From positions 1 through 64,000 of the forward strand of contig CALWJY010000001.1 of the NCBI GenBank assembly GCA_944381135.1: a DNA stretch of 64,000 nucleotides, read 5' to 3'. This DNA is from an uncultured Clostridia bacterium (GTDB lineage Bacteria > Bacillota > Clostridia > Christensenellales > UBA1242). The position numbers and the translations under genes were made by a program. Below, one piece after another: positions 17,634 to 26,835 of the stretch. The notes beneath the pieces are model-generated. The model was given only the letters and a program-made list of their open reading frames with translations, had not been told where the DNA came from and did not search any database. Within the stretch, counting starts at the first letter, position 1. Every line of letters begins with the position of its first letter.

Positions 17634-18083
17634 ATGGATAAGAAAGAAAAAATGACGAAATATCTCAACGCAATATATCAAAACACACGCACTGCCATCC
17701 AATCAATTGAGGACATAATCACAAAAACCGAGGACAAAAAATTGATTGAAGAGTTGGCGAAAGAGGAGGATGAATATTCCTGCCTTGCCAAAGAGTGTGA
17801 AAATTTTGCCAAAGCAGAAAAAATTGAGGACATCAAAGACAACAATTGGATTGAAAAAACAAAACTGTGGGGCGCAATCAACATGGGGACAATGATGGAC
17901 AAAACCACTCGCAACATTGCTGAAATGATGCTTGTTGGCACTTTCATGGGCATCATCACTTGCATAAAAGACAAAGATGATCACAAGGGTGTTTCGGCGG
18001 AGTTGGACGAAATTTTGGACAAACTCTATGAGTTTGAGCGCAAAAACATTGACAGACTTTTGCCGTTTTTGGAAGAGAATTGA
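17634..18083 (+). CDS. helical protein of unknown function
   Basis: A 149-aa, strongly charged protein predicted to be all-helical. It has an N-terminal coiled region (about 1-65, with Cys at CLAKEC), a hydrophobic stretch NIAEMMLVGTFMGIITCI (about 97-114), and a final charged helix ending RLLPFLEEN. The methionine-rich hydrophobic helix may be membrane-associated or a buried bundle helix, somewhat like ferritin-like folds, but no metal ligands are obvious. AAGGAGAGG supports the start. It follows the protease by about 90 bases; no function can be assigned. Confidence 0.75.
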   Translation: MDKKEKMTKYLNAIYQNTRTAIQSIEDIITKTEDKKLIEELAKEEDEYSCLAKECENFAKAEKIEDIKDNNWIEKTKLWGAINMGTMMDKTTRNIAEMMLVGTFMGIITCIKDKDDHKGVSAELDEILDKLYEFERKNIDRLLPFLEEN

Positions 18084-18428
18084 GGTTATTTAATTAATCA
18101 TTTTCAAAATAATAAATATAATAATTTTTCAAATTAATAATTCAAATCAAATTAAAATTTTCAAATTGATGTAAAAACAAAATAATATAAAAATAGTGAA
18201 AAACCTTCACTATTTTTTTTTGAGGTTTCAAATGCTTAAATGCTTAAATGTTTCAATTGATTTAATGTTTAAATGTTTCAAGAGATATAAAAGCTTCAGG
18301 TGTTGCAAGTCCTACATTTTTCTTGAAACTGAACGACAATTTGCGTCATTTTAACTTTCAGTCAAGAAAGGACATGTTTCGACAAAATTTTCGTGTATCA
18401 AAATTGTTTAGTTTCGCAAAATAAGCGC
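18084..18428. other. intergenic region with terminator and short direct repeats
   Basis: This holds a terminator (18191-18230), then a direct repeat TTAAATGTTTCAA at 18244 and 18269 (period 25) within a run of AAATG-type words. No gene is seen. A promoter for the cyclase must lie here, but no clear -35/-10 pair is visible. Confidence 0.6.
18191..18230 (+). terminator. terminator after helical protein gene
   Basis: AAATAGTGAA and TTCACTATTT form a ten-base stem with a five-base loop followed by nine Ts. Confidence 0.85.
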
Positions 18429-19847
18429 ATGAGAACATCAACAAAAATCATTCTTGTCATTACAATTGCACTTTTTGTTGCAAACATTTTTTTGACAGGA
18501 AGTTTGATTTCTGCAATTGTGCCAACGGGAAGTGGGTTTGAATTTAATTTCACTCCACTTGCTTGGGTCAGTTTGACGCTTCAAATTTTGTTTTCAATTT
18601 TTTCAACCATTTTGTTTTTCCGTTTTCTCAAAACTCAAAGGTTGTCAAACATGATTTTCTTTTCAATTGCACCGCTGACACTTGTTTATGGCGCATTTAT
18701 GGTCTATATTGTCAGCGTGAAAGATATGACAAATTTGACTGCACAATCTGTGCGTGCAACGCTCAACATCTCCACGGCAGACGATGCCTATAACCATCTT
18801 TTATGGGCGGGGCTTGCAACATTAATTTTCCTTGTCGCCGTTTTTGTGATTGTGTTGTTTGCGTGCCGACCGCTTTCCAAAGTCGAAAACATCACAGAGA
18901 AGTTGGGCGATGGCAGAACAAAATTTGACAATTTTAAAGTTGGTGGTGGAAAGCAATTTCAAGAGATTGAAAACTCGCTGAACAAAATCAATTATTCGTT
19001 TAAAGAAAAGGAAAACAAAATCAGGCAAACCAATTTGGAAGCGCAAAAATTCATTCCAAAGCAGTTTTTCAAATTTCTTGGCAAAAACAGCATTTCAGAA
19101 CTTGAACTTGGAAACCAGGTCAAGAAGAATGCCACCACACTTTTTTGTGACCTCAAAAGTGCAACAAACATAAGTCGAAGTTTGAGTCTGGAAGAAAATT
19201 TCAACTACATCAACTCCTATCTCAAAGTTGTTGCCCCACTCATAAGAAAGTTTGACGGCTTCATTGACAAATATCTTGGCGACGGGGTGCTTTCTGTCTT
19301 TTCAAAACCTCAAAACGCCATAGAGTGCGCGCACGCCATTTTGCGTGCAATTGACGTGAAGAATAAGTCGCAAAAAGAACTTCCAAACATAGATGCAAGG
19401 ATTTCCATCAACACAGGCGAGATTATTTTTGGAATTGTTGGAGATGAGGAGCGAAAAAGTCCAACCATCATTTCGGATGTTGTGAACCTTGCCAGCAAAA
19501 TGGAGGAAATTAACCTCTATATTGGCACAAAACTTCTCATTTCCAAAACGACACTCAACGAACTTCCGCAAAATTTCGAATTTGACTATCGCTATACCGG
19601 TGCGCTGTCTTTGGAGGATGGAACTCAAATTCCGTTGTTTGAAAGTTTGAACTATTATTCCAAAACCAAGCGTGAGAAATTGAAAAAATTGAAAAACAAA
19701 TTTGAAAGCGGAGTGAGGGCATACAACGAGCGAAATTATGCTGAGGCAAAGGAAATTTTTGAATATGTGCTTCACTATGTTCCAGATGACAAACCTTCAT
19801 ATGTCTATTTCAACAAAGCAAGCGAAAAATTGAAAGAGGTTGCATGA
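18429..19847 (+). CDS. membrane class III adenylate/guanylate cyclase
   Basis: A 472-aa protein with four predicted TM helices (about 5-25, 40-65, 75-95, 120-145), a HAMP-like linker and a class III cyclase domain at about 225-400. The metal Asp residues are in LFCDLKSATN and KYLGDGVLSVF. The nucleotide-binding segment reads DVVNLASKME: the Asn is kept but the Arg usual in VNLAARLE is Lys. A TPR-like helical pair follows (AYNERNYAEAKEIFEYVL). It should make a cyclic nucleotide from NTP at the membrane, if active. The start at 18429 places TM1 first; no Shine-Dalgarno site is seen. A tandem repeat begins at its last codons. Confidence 0.83.
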   Translation: MRTSTKIILVITIALFVANIFLTGSLISAIVPTGSGFEFNFTPLAWVSLTLQILFSIFSTILFFRFLKTQRLSNMIFFSIAPLTLVYGAFMVYIVSVKDMTNLTAQSVRATLNISTADDAYNHLLWAGLATLIFLVAVFVIVLFACRPLSKVENITEKLGDGRTKFDNFKVGGGKQFQEIENSLNKINYSFKEKENKIRQTNLEAQKFIPKQFFKFLGKNSISELELGNQVKKNATTLFCDLKSATNISRSLSLEENFNYINSYLKVVAPLIRKFDGFIDKYLGDGVLSVFSKPQNAIECAHAILRAIDVKNKSQKELPNIDARISINTGEIIFGIVGDEERKSPTIISDVVNLASKMEEINLYIGTKLLISKTTLNELPQNFEFDYRYTGALSLEDGTQIPLFESLNYYSKTKREKLKKLKNKFESGVRAYNERNYAEAKEIFEYVLHYVPDDKPSYVYFNKASEKLKEVA

Positions 19848-19947
19848 GAGTTGCACGAAAGGTTGTTGTGAGAAGTTGCTTGACAATTGCACGAGAGGTT
19901 GCATAAGAGGCTGTTATGAGAGTTTGGATGAGAGTTGCACGAAAGAG
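19840..19947. repeat. 12-base tandem minisatellite after the cyclase gene
   Basis: About nine degenerate units of 11-14 bases with consensus TTGCAYGAGAGG (for example TTGCATGAGAG, TTGCACGAAAGG, TTGCACGAGAGG, TTGCATAAGAGG). It begins in the last codons of the cyclase, spans its stop and runs into the terminator stem, which uses the last unit as one arm. Confidence 0.7.
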
Positions 19948-19963
19948 GTGCAACTTTTTTTTG
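19934..19963 (+). terminator. terminator after cyclase
   Basis: GTTGCAC and GTGCAAC pair around a seven-base loop, followed by eight Ts. The stem has probably arisen from, or been captured by, the adjacent minisatellite. Confidence 0.8.
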
Positions 19964-20123
19964 TGTTTAAATTTGTGATTGTTTTCTATTTTCTCACCTA
20001 TTTTTTTGTTTAAGATTGTGTTAATAGTGCTTAAAATTGAAAGGGTGAACGAGAGCAATTAACATTTGAAAAGTAAAATTTTGCAACTTTTAATTTTTAT
20101 GATTTACATATTCTTTGATACAC

Positions 20124-20159
20124 TTGACTTTGTTTTGGTTATGTTTTAAAATATTGTAA
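20124..20159 (+). promoter_or_regulatory. leaderless promoter of TM2 gene
   Basis: TTGACT at 20124-20129, a 17-base spacer, TAAAAT at 20147-20152, then seven bases to the ATG at 20160. No Shine-Dalgarno site is present. Confidence 0.65.
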
Positions 20160-20903
20160 ATGAAGAAAAAAAGACCAAAAATTTTTCAGAAAGGAAAATC
20201 GTTTAAAGTTTGTCCAAGATGTGGCAACAAATGTTTAATCAATCAGACGAAATGCGAGGAGTGTGATTTGCTTTTTGCGCGCCTTGAATTTGCTTCCAAC
20301 ACTGCTGCAAAGAGGCAACTTAGGCGTTTCGACCGAGATTATATCATCTACACGAAAGATTTGCCAAAAGATGTAAGTTTCATCAAACTGCTTCTTTACA
20401 CAATTTTTTTCGGGGTTTTTGGTGTGCATTATTATTATGTTGGCAAATATTTCAAAGGCTTTTTGATGAGTTTAAGTTTTGTCTATCTCATTCTTTGCAC
20501 AGTTTTCAACGCTTACATCATGAACAACTTGGAGGCATATTCTTCATTGATTTTCTTTCCAATTGGTGTGGCGGCACTTTCGTGGATTGTAAGTTTGACT
20601 CTTGTCATCAGCAAAAAATTTAAAGTACCAATTCTTGTGGATATTCCAAAAGATGTTCAGGACGATTTGAAAGCCAAAAAAGAGGACTTTCAAAAATTCA
20701 GCCAAGAACTTAAGGCGGAAAATGAGAAACTTCGCCAAGAGCAAACAGGCGGAATGGAAGATGTTTCTGATGTGAAAAATGATGATGTTGTGAAGAGTCA
20801 AGTTGCTGAAAAGTGCGTGAAAAGCGAAAAAATTTCAAAGTCTAAAAAGAATGTTGACAGTTTCAAAATCATTGAAAAAGTTCTGGGAATTAAGAAAAAA
20901 TAA
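20160..20903 (+). CDS. zinc-ribbon and TM2-domain membrane protein
   Basis: A 247-aa protein. A zinc ribbon at about 19-36 (CPRCGNKC then CEEC) is followed by a TM2 domain at about 75-145, with two or three hydrophobic helices around GVFGVHYYYVGKYFKGF. The C-terminal 80 residues are a charged coiled-coil-like tail rich in Lys, Glu and Asp. TM2 proteins are small membrane proteins of unclear function. It precedes mnmA by 62 bases but mnmA has its own Shine-Dalgarno site. The ATG is seven bases after a -10 box, implying a leaderless message. Confidence 0.8.
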   Translation: MKKKRPKIFQKGKSFKVCPRCGNKCLINQTKCEECDLLFARLEFASNTAAKRQLRRFDRDYIIYTKDLPKDVSFIKLLLYTIFFGVFGVHYYYVGKYFKGFLMSLSFVYLILCTVFNAYIMNNLEAYSSLIFFPIGVAALSWIVSLTLVISKKFKVPILVDIPKDVQDDLKAKKEDFQKFSQELKAENEKLRQEQTGGMEDVSDVKNDDVVKSQVAEKCVKSEKISKSKKNVDSFKIIEKVLGIKKK

Positions 20904-20947
20904 AGAATGAAAACAAAACACATATGTGACAAAAATTAAAATGTTGA

Positions 20948-22036
<1,089 letters not shown>

Positions 22037-22114
22037 AATTGAATTTTGACCAACAAACAAATTAAGAAATGAAATTGTTTGTTTTTGATTATGAAAATAA
22101 AGATAATCAAGATG

Positions 22115-22159
22115 TTGCGTATTATGCAGTTAAAAATGTTTGCATAATACACAAGATGT
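22115..22159. repeat. palindromic TGCATAATACAC repeat, copy 1
   Basis: TTGCGTATTATGCA and, twelve bases later, TGCATAATACACAAGATGT form an inverted pair just after mnmA. Related copies lie at 29466-29520 and 59631-59690, each in the gap after a gene. Confidence 0.65.
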
Positions 22160-22219
22160 AGGGTTTTAGTTTTTAACTTTGGTGTTTTGTTTTTAGAAAA
22201 ACTATACTATATTTTTTAA

Positions 22220-23101
22220 ATGGAACAAAGCAAACATAAAACTTTAAGGAGAAAAATTTTGAGAGTTGCAGATTCGTGGAAAGAGGAATATCGTGTTTTG
22301 GCAACGGGTGATGGAGAGAAGTTGGAGTCTTGGTCTGGCATCACTCTTCTTCGTCCAGACCCTCAAGTGATTTGGCATAGAAAAAGAGACCTAACAAAAA
22401 ATGTTGACGCAATTTATGAAAGAAAAGAGGGTGGTGGTTTTTGGCATTTCAATAAACAAATTCCTGAGCAGTGGGTCATCACATGGAAAGGTTTGAAATT
22501 TATTGTCAAACCAATGGGCTTCAAGCACACAGGAATTTTTCCTGAACAGGCAGTGAATTGGGAAATGATGATGTCACTCATTCAGGCGCAAAAAAGAGAA
22601 ATTAAGGTTTTGAATCTTTTTGCATACACAGGTGGGGCGTCTGTTGCATGCAGTAAAGCCGGAGCCATTGTGACTCATGTGGATGCCAGCAAAGGCATGG
22701 TGGAGCGTGCGAAAGAAAATGCCAAACTTAACGGAATTTCCAACATTCGCTTTATTGTTGACGATTGTGAGAAATTTATTGAGCGAGAAATTCGGCGCGG
22801 AAACCGTTATGATGCCATAATTATGGATCCTCCAAGTTATGGTCGTGGGCCAAATGGCGAGATGTGGAAACTTGAAAACAATTTGGCAGATTTTGTGGAA
22901 CTTTCCAAAAAAGTTTTGTCAAACAAACCACTTTTTGTGTTGATTAATTCCTACACCACAGGGCTTCAGCCGACAGTTATTGCAAACATTTTGAAATGTG
23001 TTTTTGGTGCAAATGGTGTGGAGGCTGACGAAATTGGATTGCCGACTGATGAGGGTTTAATTTTGCCGTGCGGAGCAAGCGGGATTAAAATTTGGAAATA
23101 A
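22220..23101 (+). CDS. class I SAM-dependent rRNA methyltransferase, RlmI-like
   Basis: A 293-aa methyltransferase of the RlmI/Methyltrans_SAM family without the N-terminal PUA domain. SAM motif I is VLNLFAYTGGASVACSKAG (about 132-150), the acidic motif II is VTHVDASKGMV, and the catalytic-loop motif is IIMDPPSYGRG (about 195). Relatives methylate C5 of a 23S rRNA cytosine, though many members are uncharacterised. There is no Shine-Dalgarno site; TATATT ends six bases before the ATG and TATACT overlaps it, so a leaderless or very short leader is likely. Confidence 0.85.
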   Translation: MEQSKHKTLRRKILRVADSWKEEYRVLATGDGEKLESWSGITLLRPDPQVIWHRKRDLTKNVDAIYERKEGGGFWHFNKQIPEQWVITWKGLKFIVKPMGFKHTGIFPEQAVNWEMMMSLIQAQKREIKVLNLFAYTGGASVACSKAGAIVTHVDASKGMVERAKENAKLNGISNIRFIVDDCEKFIEREIRRGNRYDAIIMDPPSYGRGPNGEMWKLENNLADFVELSKKVLSNKPLFVLINSYTTGLQPTVIANILKCVFGANGVEADEIGLPTDEGLILPCGASGIKIWK

Positions 23102-23209
23102 AACTTATTGCAAAAATTAAGACGAATTTTTTGAATTTAGAGAAGAAACCAAACTAAATTTGAAGAACATAAACTTAAAAACATATTTGAAGATAAAAGG
23201 AAAACGAAC

Positions 23210-23908
23210 ATGGAAGATTTGACAGTGCTTTATGAAGACAATCAAGTTGTGGTTGTCATCAAACCGCAGAATGTGCCATGCGTGGCTGATGCAAGTGGAG
23301 ATGAGGACATGCTTTCGCGCGTCAAGGCATACATTAAAGAAAAATACAACAAGCCGGGCGAGGTTTTCATTGGGCTTGTTCACAGGCTTGACAGACCAAC
23401 AGGCGGAATTATGGTTTTTGCGCGAAACTCTAAATCTGCAAAAAGGTTGAGCGAACAATTCAAAACTCATGAAGTTGAAAAAATCTATTATGCGGTGACA
23501 AACGGGGTTGTGAAAATCAAGCGTCAGACGCTCATCAATTATGTCAAGAAAGACGAAAAAGAAAACATTGTCAAAATTGTCCCTATGAGTGAGCAAGGGG
23601 CTAAAAAAGCGGAACTTGTCTATAATGTTTTGGAAGATGATGGGAAATATTCTCTTTTGGAAGTCAAAATTTTGACAGGCAGAAGTCATCAAATTCGCTT
23701 ACAATTGGCAAACATAGGTTTCTCTCTTTTTGGCGATGTGAAGTATGGAAAGGCAAAAGGGCGAACAGGAAATCTTGGGCTTTGGGCTGGAAAACTTTCT
23801 TTCACTCATCCAACAACAAAAGAAAAAATGACATTCATTGCCTATCCTGACGAAACCAAAGAGCCATGGAACAAATTCAACATGCAAAAACACTTACTTT
23901 TCTTTTAG
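23210..23908 (+). CDS. RluA-family pseudouridine synthase
   Basis: A 232-aa single-domain pseudouridine synthase without S4 domain. The catalytic Asp lies in GLVHRLDRPTGGIMVFAR (about 60), followed by EKIYYAVTNG and GRSHQIRLQLANIG. The target uridine in rRNA or tRNA cannot be told from sequence. AAAGGAAAACGAAC precedes the ATG. A 14-base-pair hairpin spans its stop codon. It lies 108 bases after the RlmI-like gene, so both may belong to one RNA-modification transcript. Confidence 0.92.
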   Translation: MEDLTVLYEDNQVVVVIKPQNVPCVADASGDEDMLSRVKAYIKEKYNKPGEVFIGLVHRLDRPTGGIMVFARNSKSAKRLSEQFKTHEVEKIYYAVTNGVVKIKRQTLINYVKKDEKENIVKIVPMSEQGAKKAELVYNVLEDDGKYSLLEVKILTGRSHQIRLQLANIGFSLFGDVKYGKAKGRTGNLGLWAGKLSFTHPTTKEKMTFIAYPDETKEPWNKFNMQKHLLFF

Positions 23909-23924
23909 AAAAAAGAAAAGTAAG
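23892..23924. terminator. hairpin spanning the pseudouridine synthase stop codon
   Basis: CTTACTTTTCTTTT and AAAAGAAAAGTAAG form a perfect 14-base stem around five bases, including the stop codon at 23906. No T run follows on the plus strand, so it may protect the 3' end or terminate inefficiently. Confidence 0.5.
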
Positions 23925-24130
23925 CAAAAGAAAACCACTTGAACGAATTATTGGTTTTGTTTATAAAAAAGTTAAATAAGCAAAAGAAAACCGTTTGAAA
24001 ATTTTTTGTTTTGTAGTTAAGAAAAGATTAAATAAGTATAAGAGAACTACCTGTATGAATTATGGGTTATAATAAAAGTGAAGAACAAACAAAGCAAAAG
24101 AAAACCACTTGCTGAAAAAAAATAATTTAA
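23921..24130. repeat. four-copy direct repeat, about 56-base period
   Basis: The words TAAGCAAAAGAAAACCACTTG (23921), TAAGCAAAAGAAAACCGTTTG (23977), TAAGTATAAGAGAACTACCTG (24033) and AAAGCAAAAGAAAACCACTTG (24091) recur with a 56-58-base period; between them the sequence is AT-rich and only weakly conserved. It fills the gap between the pseudouridine synthase and pepF. Confidence 0.75.
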
Positions 24131-24166
24131 CAACAAAACTCTTTAAATTATGGAATTGGAGGGAAC

Positions 24167-25945
24167 ATGAAAAAAAGAAGTGAAATTGAGGAAAGATTTA
24201 AGTGGGATTTGACCAAATTTTGCAAGGATGACAAAGAGTTTTATTCTCGTCTTGATGCTGTTGCACAAAAAATTGGTGAATTTAAGAAATATGAAGGGAA
24301 ACTTTCAAATGACGACACCCTTTTTGAGTGTTTGGAGTTTGAAAGCATTTTTGGTATTGAGATTTCGCTGATTGCAGAATATGCTCATCTTCGACTTTGT
24401 GAAAACAATGCGGAAAGGTCGGCAAATGAAATGACGGAAAAACTGAGCGTTGTTGGGGCAAAATTTTCAACTGCAACTTCATATATTGATGTTGAAATCA
24501 GCAAGTTTAGTGATGAAAAATTGAAAGCGCTTCAAAACTATTCAAAATTCAAAAATTATAAGAGGTTTTTTGAAGCGGTGCTTCGCGACAAAAAACACAC
24601 CCTCTCCAAGAAAGAAGAGTTGTTGATTTCAAGGATGTCCGAATTTTTGGGCGGATATTCAAGTTGCTATGACAAGTTTTCTGATGTTGACTTGAAGTTT
24701 GACAAAATTAAAGATTCAAAAGGTGTCGAACACGAGTTTAATCAGTCGAATTATTCCATTTACGCCGAAAGCAAAGACCGCACATTGCGTGAGAACGCGT
24801 TTAGGGAAATCAACGGAAAGCGCGGAGAATTCATTAATTTTCTTGCCACAAACTACATCAATGACATCAAAGAGACTTGTGTGTTTGCAAAGATAAGAAA
24901 ACACAAATCGGCGCTTTCTGCTTCAATCTTCAATGAAGAGGCAAGCGAAGATGTTTACAACATGCTCATAAAGAAAGTGCGCGAGAATGTTGATTTGCAG
25001 GCGAGATATTTTGAAATTAAACGCAAAATGTTGAAGTTGCCAGAATTTGCAGTCTACGACACATTTGCGCCGGTGGTGAAAGATGTTGAAAAGAAATATA
25101 CCTATGATGAAGCAATCGACCTCATCAAAGAGGCGGTTTCGTGCTTGGGTGAAGAATATGTTTCGTTGATTCAGTGTGCAAAAGACGAGCGCTGGATTGA
25201 TGTCATGCCAAATCAAAACAAAGACAGTGGGGCATTTTCAAGTGGGGTTTATGGTGCAACGCCTGTTGTGCTGATGAACTTCGAGGGAAATCTTGAAAGT
25301 GTGTTCATTTTGGCGCACGAACTTGGTCATGCAATGCACACCTATCATTCTTGCAAACATCAGCCTGTCCAAACCGCAGACTATGTGATTTTTGTGGCAG
25401 AAGTGGCAAGCAATGTCAACGAACAACTGCTTTTGCGTCACTTGCTTTCGAAGGCAAAGACAAACGATGAAAAAATTTTCTTATATGACCACTTTTTGAA
25501 AGATATGCGCTCTTCAATTTTCAGGCAGACAATGTTTGCCGAATTTGAGCAGTTTGCACATGAGGAATATGAGAAGGAAAATCCACTTTCTGCCGAATTT
25601 TTGTGTGAGAAATATGAAGAACTCAACAATTTCTATCATGGCAAAAATGTTGTGCAAATTCCTGAAATGAAGTTTGAATGGGCAAGAATTCCACATTTCT
25701 ATCGCAGATTTTATGTGTATAAATATGCAACCGGTTTGATTTGTGCAATCAAAATTGCTTCAAAACTTTTGACAGAAAAAGGCTTTGCGAAGAAATATTT
25801 AAAATTCCTCTCAGCAGGTTGCTCAGCCGACCCAATTTCACTTTTGAAAATTGCAGATTGCGACCTTACAAAAGAAGAAACTTTTGATGACGCCTTCAAA
25901 ACATGTGAAGAATACATCAAGAAATGGGAGACTTTGTTGCAATAA
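24167..25945 (+). CDS. pepF: oligoendopeptidase F (M3B metallopeptidase)
   Basis: A 592-aa cytoplasmic zinc peptidase that degrades short peptides. The catalytic motif HELGHAMHTY lies at about 386-395, with the third ligand Glu about 25 residues downstream in VAEVASNVNEQLL. The N-terminal half is helical and opens with EERFKWDLTKFC, typical of PepF. Length matches the family (about 600). TGGAGG before the ATG supports the start. It is monocistronic: the repeat array precedes it and terminators follow. Confidence 0.96.
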   Translation: MKKRSEIEERFKWDLTKFCKDDKEFYSRLDAVAQKIGEFKKYEGKLSNDDTLFECLEFESIFGIEISLIAEYAHLRLCENNAERSANEMTEKLSVVGAKFSTATSYIDVEISKFSDEKLKALQNYSKFKNYKRFFEAVLRDKKHTLSKKEELLISRMSEFLGGYSSCYDKFSDVDLKFDKIKDSKGVEHEFNQSNYSIYAESKDRTLRENAFREINGKRGEFINFLATNYINDIKETCVFAKIRKHKSALSASIFNEEASEDVYNMLIKKVRENVDLQARYFEIKRKMLKLPEFAVYDTFAPVVKDVEKKYTYDEAIDLIKEAVSCLGEEYVSLIQCAKDERWIDVMPNQNKDSGAFSSGVYGATPVVLMNFEGNLESVFILAHELGHAMHTYHSCKHQPVQTADYVIFVAEVASNVNEQLLLRHLLSKAKTNDEKIFLYDHFLKDMRSSIFRQTMFAEFEQFAHEEYEKENPLSAEFLCEKYEELNNFYHGKNVVQIPEMKFEWARIPHFYRRFYVYKYATGLICAIKIASKLLTEKGFAKKYLKFLSAGCSADPISLLKIADCDLTKEETFDDAFKTCEEYIKKWETLLQ

Positions 25946-26052
25946 TCAACTCAAAAACGAAACTTTATGGTTTATTTAAAATTATGTTTTTCGTTTCATT
26001 CGTTTCTTTAGAGTCTTTATGAACATTTCATTGAAAAATTAAACAATCGTTT

Positions 26053-26080
26053 ATGCACACTTTAAGGTGTGCATTTTTTA
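26053..26080 (+). terminator. terminator after pepF
   Basis: ATGCACAC and GTGTGCAT pair around a six-base loop and are followed by six Ts. Confidence 0.85.
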
Positions 26081-26202
26081 TAAGTGCAAAAAGTGATTTT
26101 TTATGAATTTGATTTTATATAAATTTTTACACGGATAAAACCAAAAATATGTTTTAATATTCATAAAAATGCATAAATATGCAAAACAATTTATAAAAAT
26201 AA

Positions 26203-26245
26203 AAAAGAGCAAGAAGTTTTATATGGTTTCTTGCTCTTCTTTTTG
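26203..26245. terminator. bidirectional terminator
   Basis: AAGAGCAAGAA and TTCTTGCTCTT form an eleven-base stem. A T-rich tract follows on the plus strand and a longer one on the minus strand, so it can end both pepF read-through and the minus-strand Cys/Pro-rich gene. Confidence 0.8.
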
Positions 26246-26391
26246 GATATCATGTTAAGTTTTTATTGTTTATATTTTTAAAGACATTCGAAATTTTATA
26301 GATTTTTAAGATCTTCCAATTTTATTTTTCAAGAAATTTAAGTTTTAAAGACTATTTCTGAAATTTAAGAGAACTTAACCTGCTTGAAATC

Positions 26392-26604
26392 TCATTGATT
26401 GTTTCGATTTCCGATTAGATATCCGATTGTGAAATAAAGGATGTTTTCGCTCACACAAATTTGATTGCCAAAACAACAAGGGGAATGATGTGGCTGGCAA
26501 GGACAACATTGTGGAGGACATTGCGGTGGGCATTGCGGTCTGCAACATCCACCCGGACGCAAATCTTGGTAACAACCCGGACAGTATCTTGTTGAATAGT
26601 TCAT
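26392..26604 (-). CDS. cysteine/proline-rich small protein, coat-like
   Basis: A 70-aa protein with about eleven cysteines. The centre is a Cys-Pro-Gln repeat (RPQCPPQCPPQCCPCQP) flanked by CPGCYQDL and SPCCFGNQ. The last 20 residues (ILYFTIGYLIGNRNNQ) are hydrophobic. The start has a clear TGGAGG site. Such Cys/Pro-rich short proteins are typical of disulphide- or metal-linked spore-coat and surface proteins, but no specific family is recognised and the role is inferred from composition only. It is monocistronic with a terminator about 150 bases downstream. Confidence 0.65.
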   Translation of the reverse strand: MNYSTRYCPGCYQDLRPGGCCRPQCPPQCPPQCCPCQPHHSPCCFGNQICVSENILYFTIGYLIGNRNNQ

Positions 26605-26801
26605 TTGTTTGCCTCCATTATCAATCTATGTGCATTTTGAAAAAATGTCACTTGTTTTTGAGATTAATTTATTTTATAGAAAAGTGGGGCTAAAACCACA
26701 AACGCACTGAATGAGCACTGATTATATTTTGCCGTTTTGGTTGGTCAATTTTGCATAAAAAATTTTATCTTTGATTTGCGAATGAATTATTTTCTTCCGC
26801 T

Positions 26802-26835
26802 TTGCATTTGGTTTTTGTTGTGATATAATTGGAAT
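26802..26835 (+). promoter_or_regulatory. leaderless promoter of tlyA
   Basis: TTGCAT at 26802-26807, a 16-base spacer, then TGA-TATAAT (extended -10) at 26821-26829, and six bases to the ATG at 26836. No Shine-Dalgarno site fits. Confidence 0.7.

Larger units (their letters stand above)
19848..20159. other. intergenic region: minisatellite, terminator, TM2-gene promoter
   Basis: From left to right it holds the 12-base repeat array, the terminator at 19934-19963, about 150 bases of AT-rich sequence with nothing recognisable, and the promoter at 20124-20152. No gene is seen. Confidence 0.7.
25946..26391. other. intergenic region with two terminators
   Basis: Between convergent pepF and the Cys/Pro-rich gene. 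It holds the pepF terminator at 26053-26080 and a bidirectional terminator at 26203-26245; the rest is AT-rich and shows nothing recognisable. Confidence 0.7.

Noticed and set aside
23921-24130. CRISPR-like spaced repeats
   Set aside because: Only four degenerate copies, AT-rich intervals that are not unique spacers, and no cas genes in the window.
26375-26575. Alternative 66-aa frame over the Cys/Pro-rich gene
   Set aside because: The 70-aa frame has the TGGAGG site and a patterned Cys-Pro-Gln repeat; the other is its shifted shadow.
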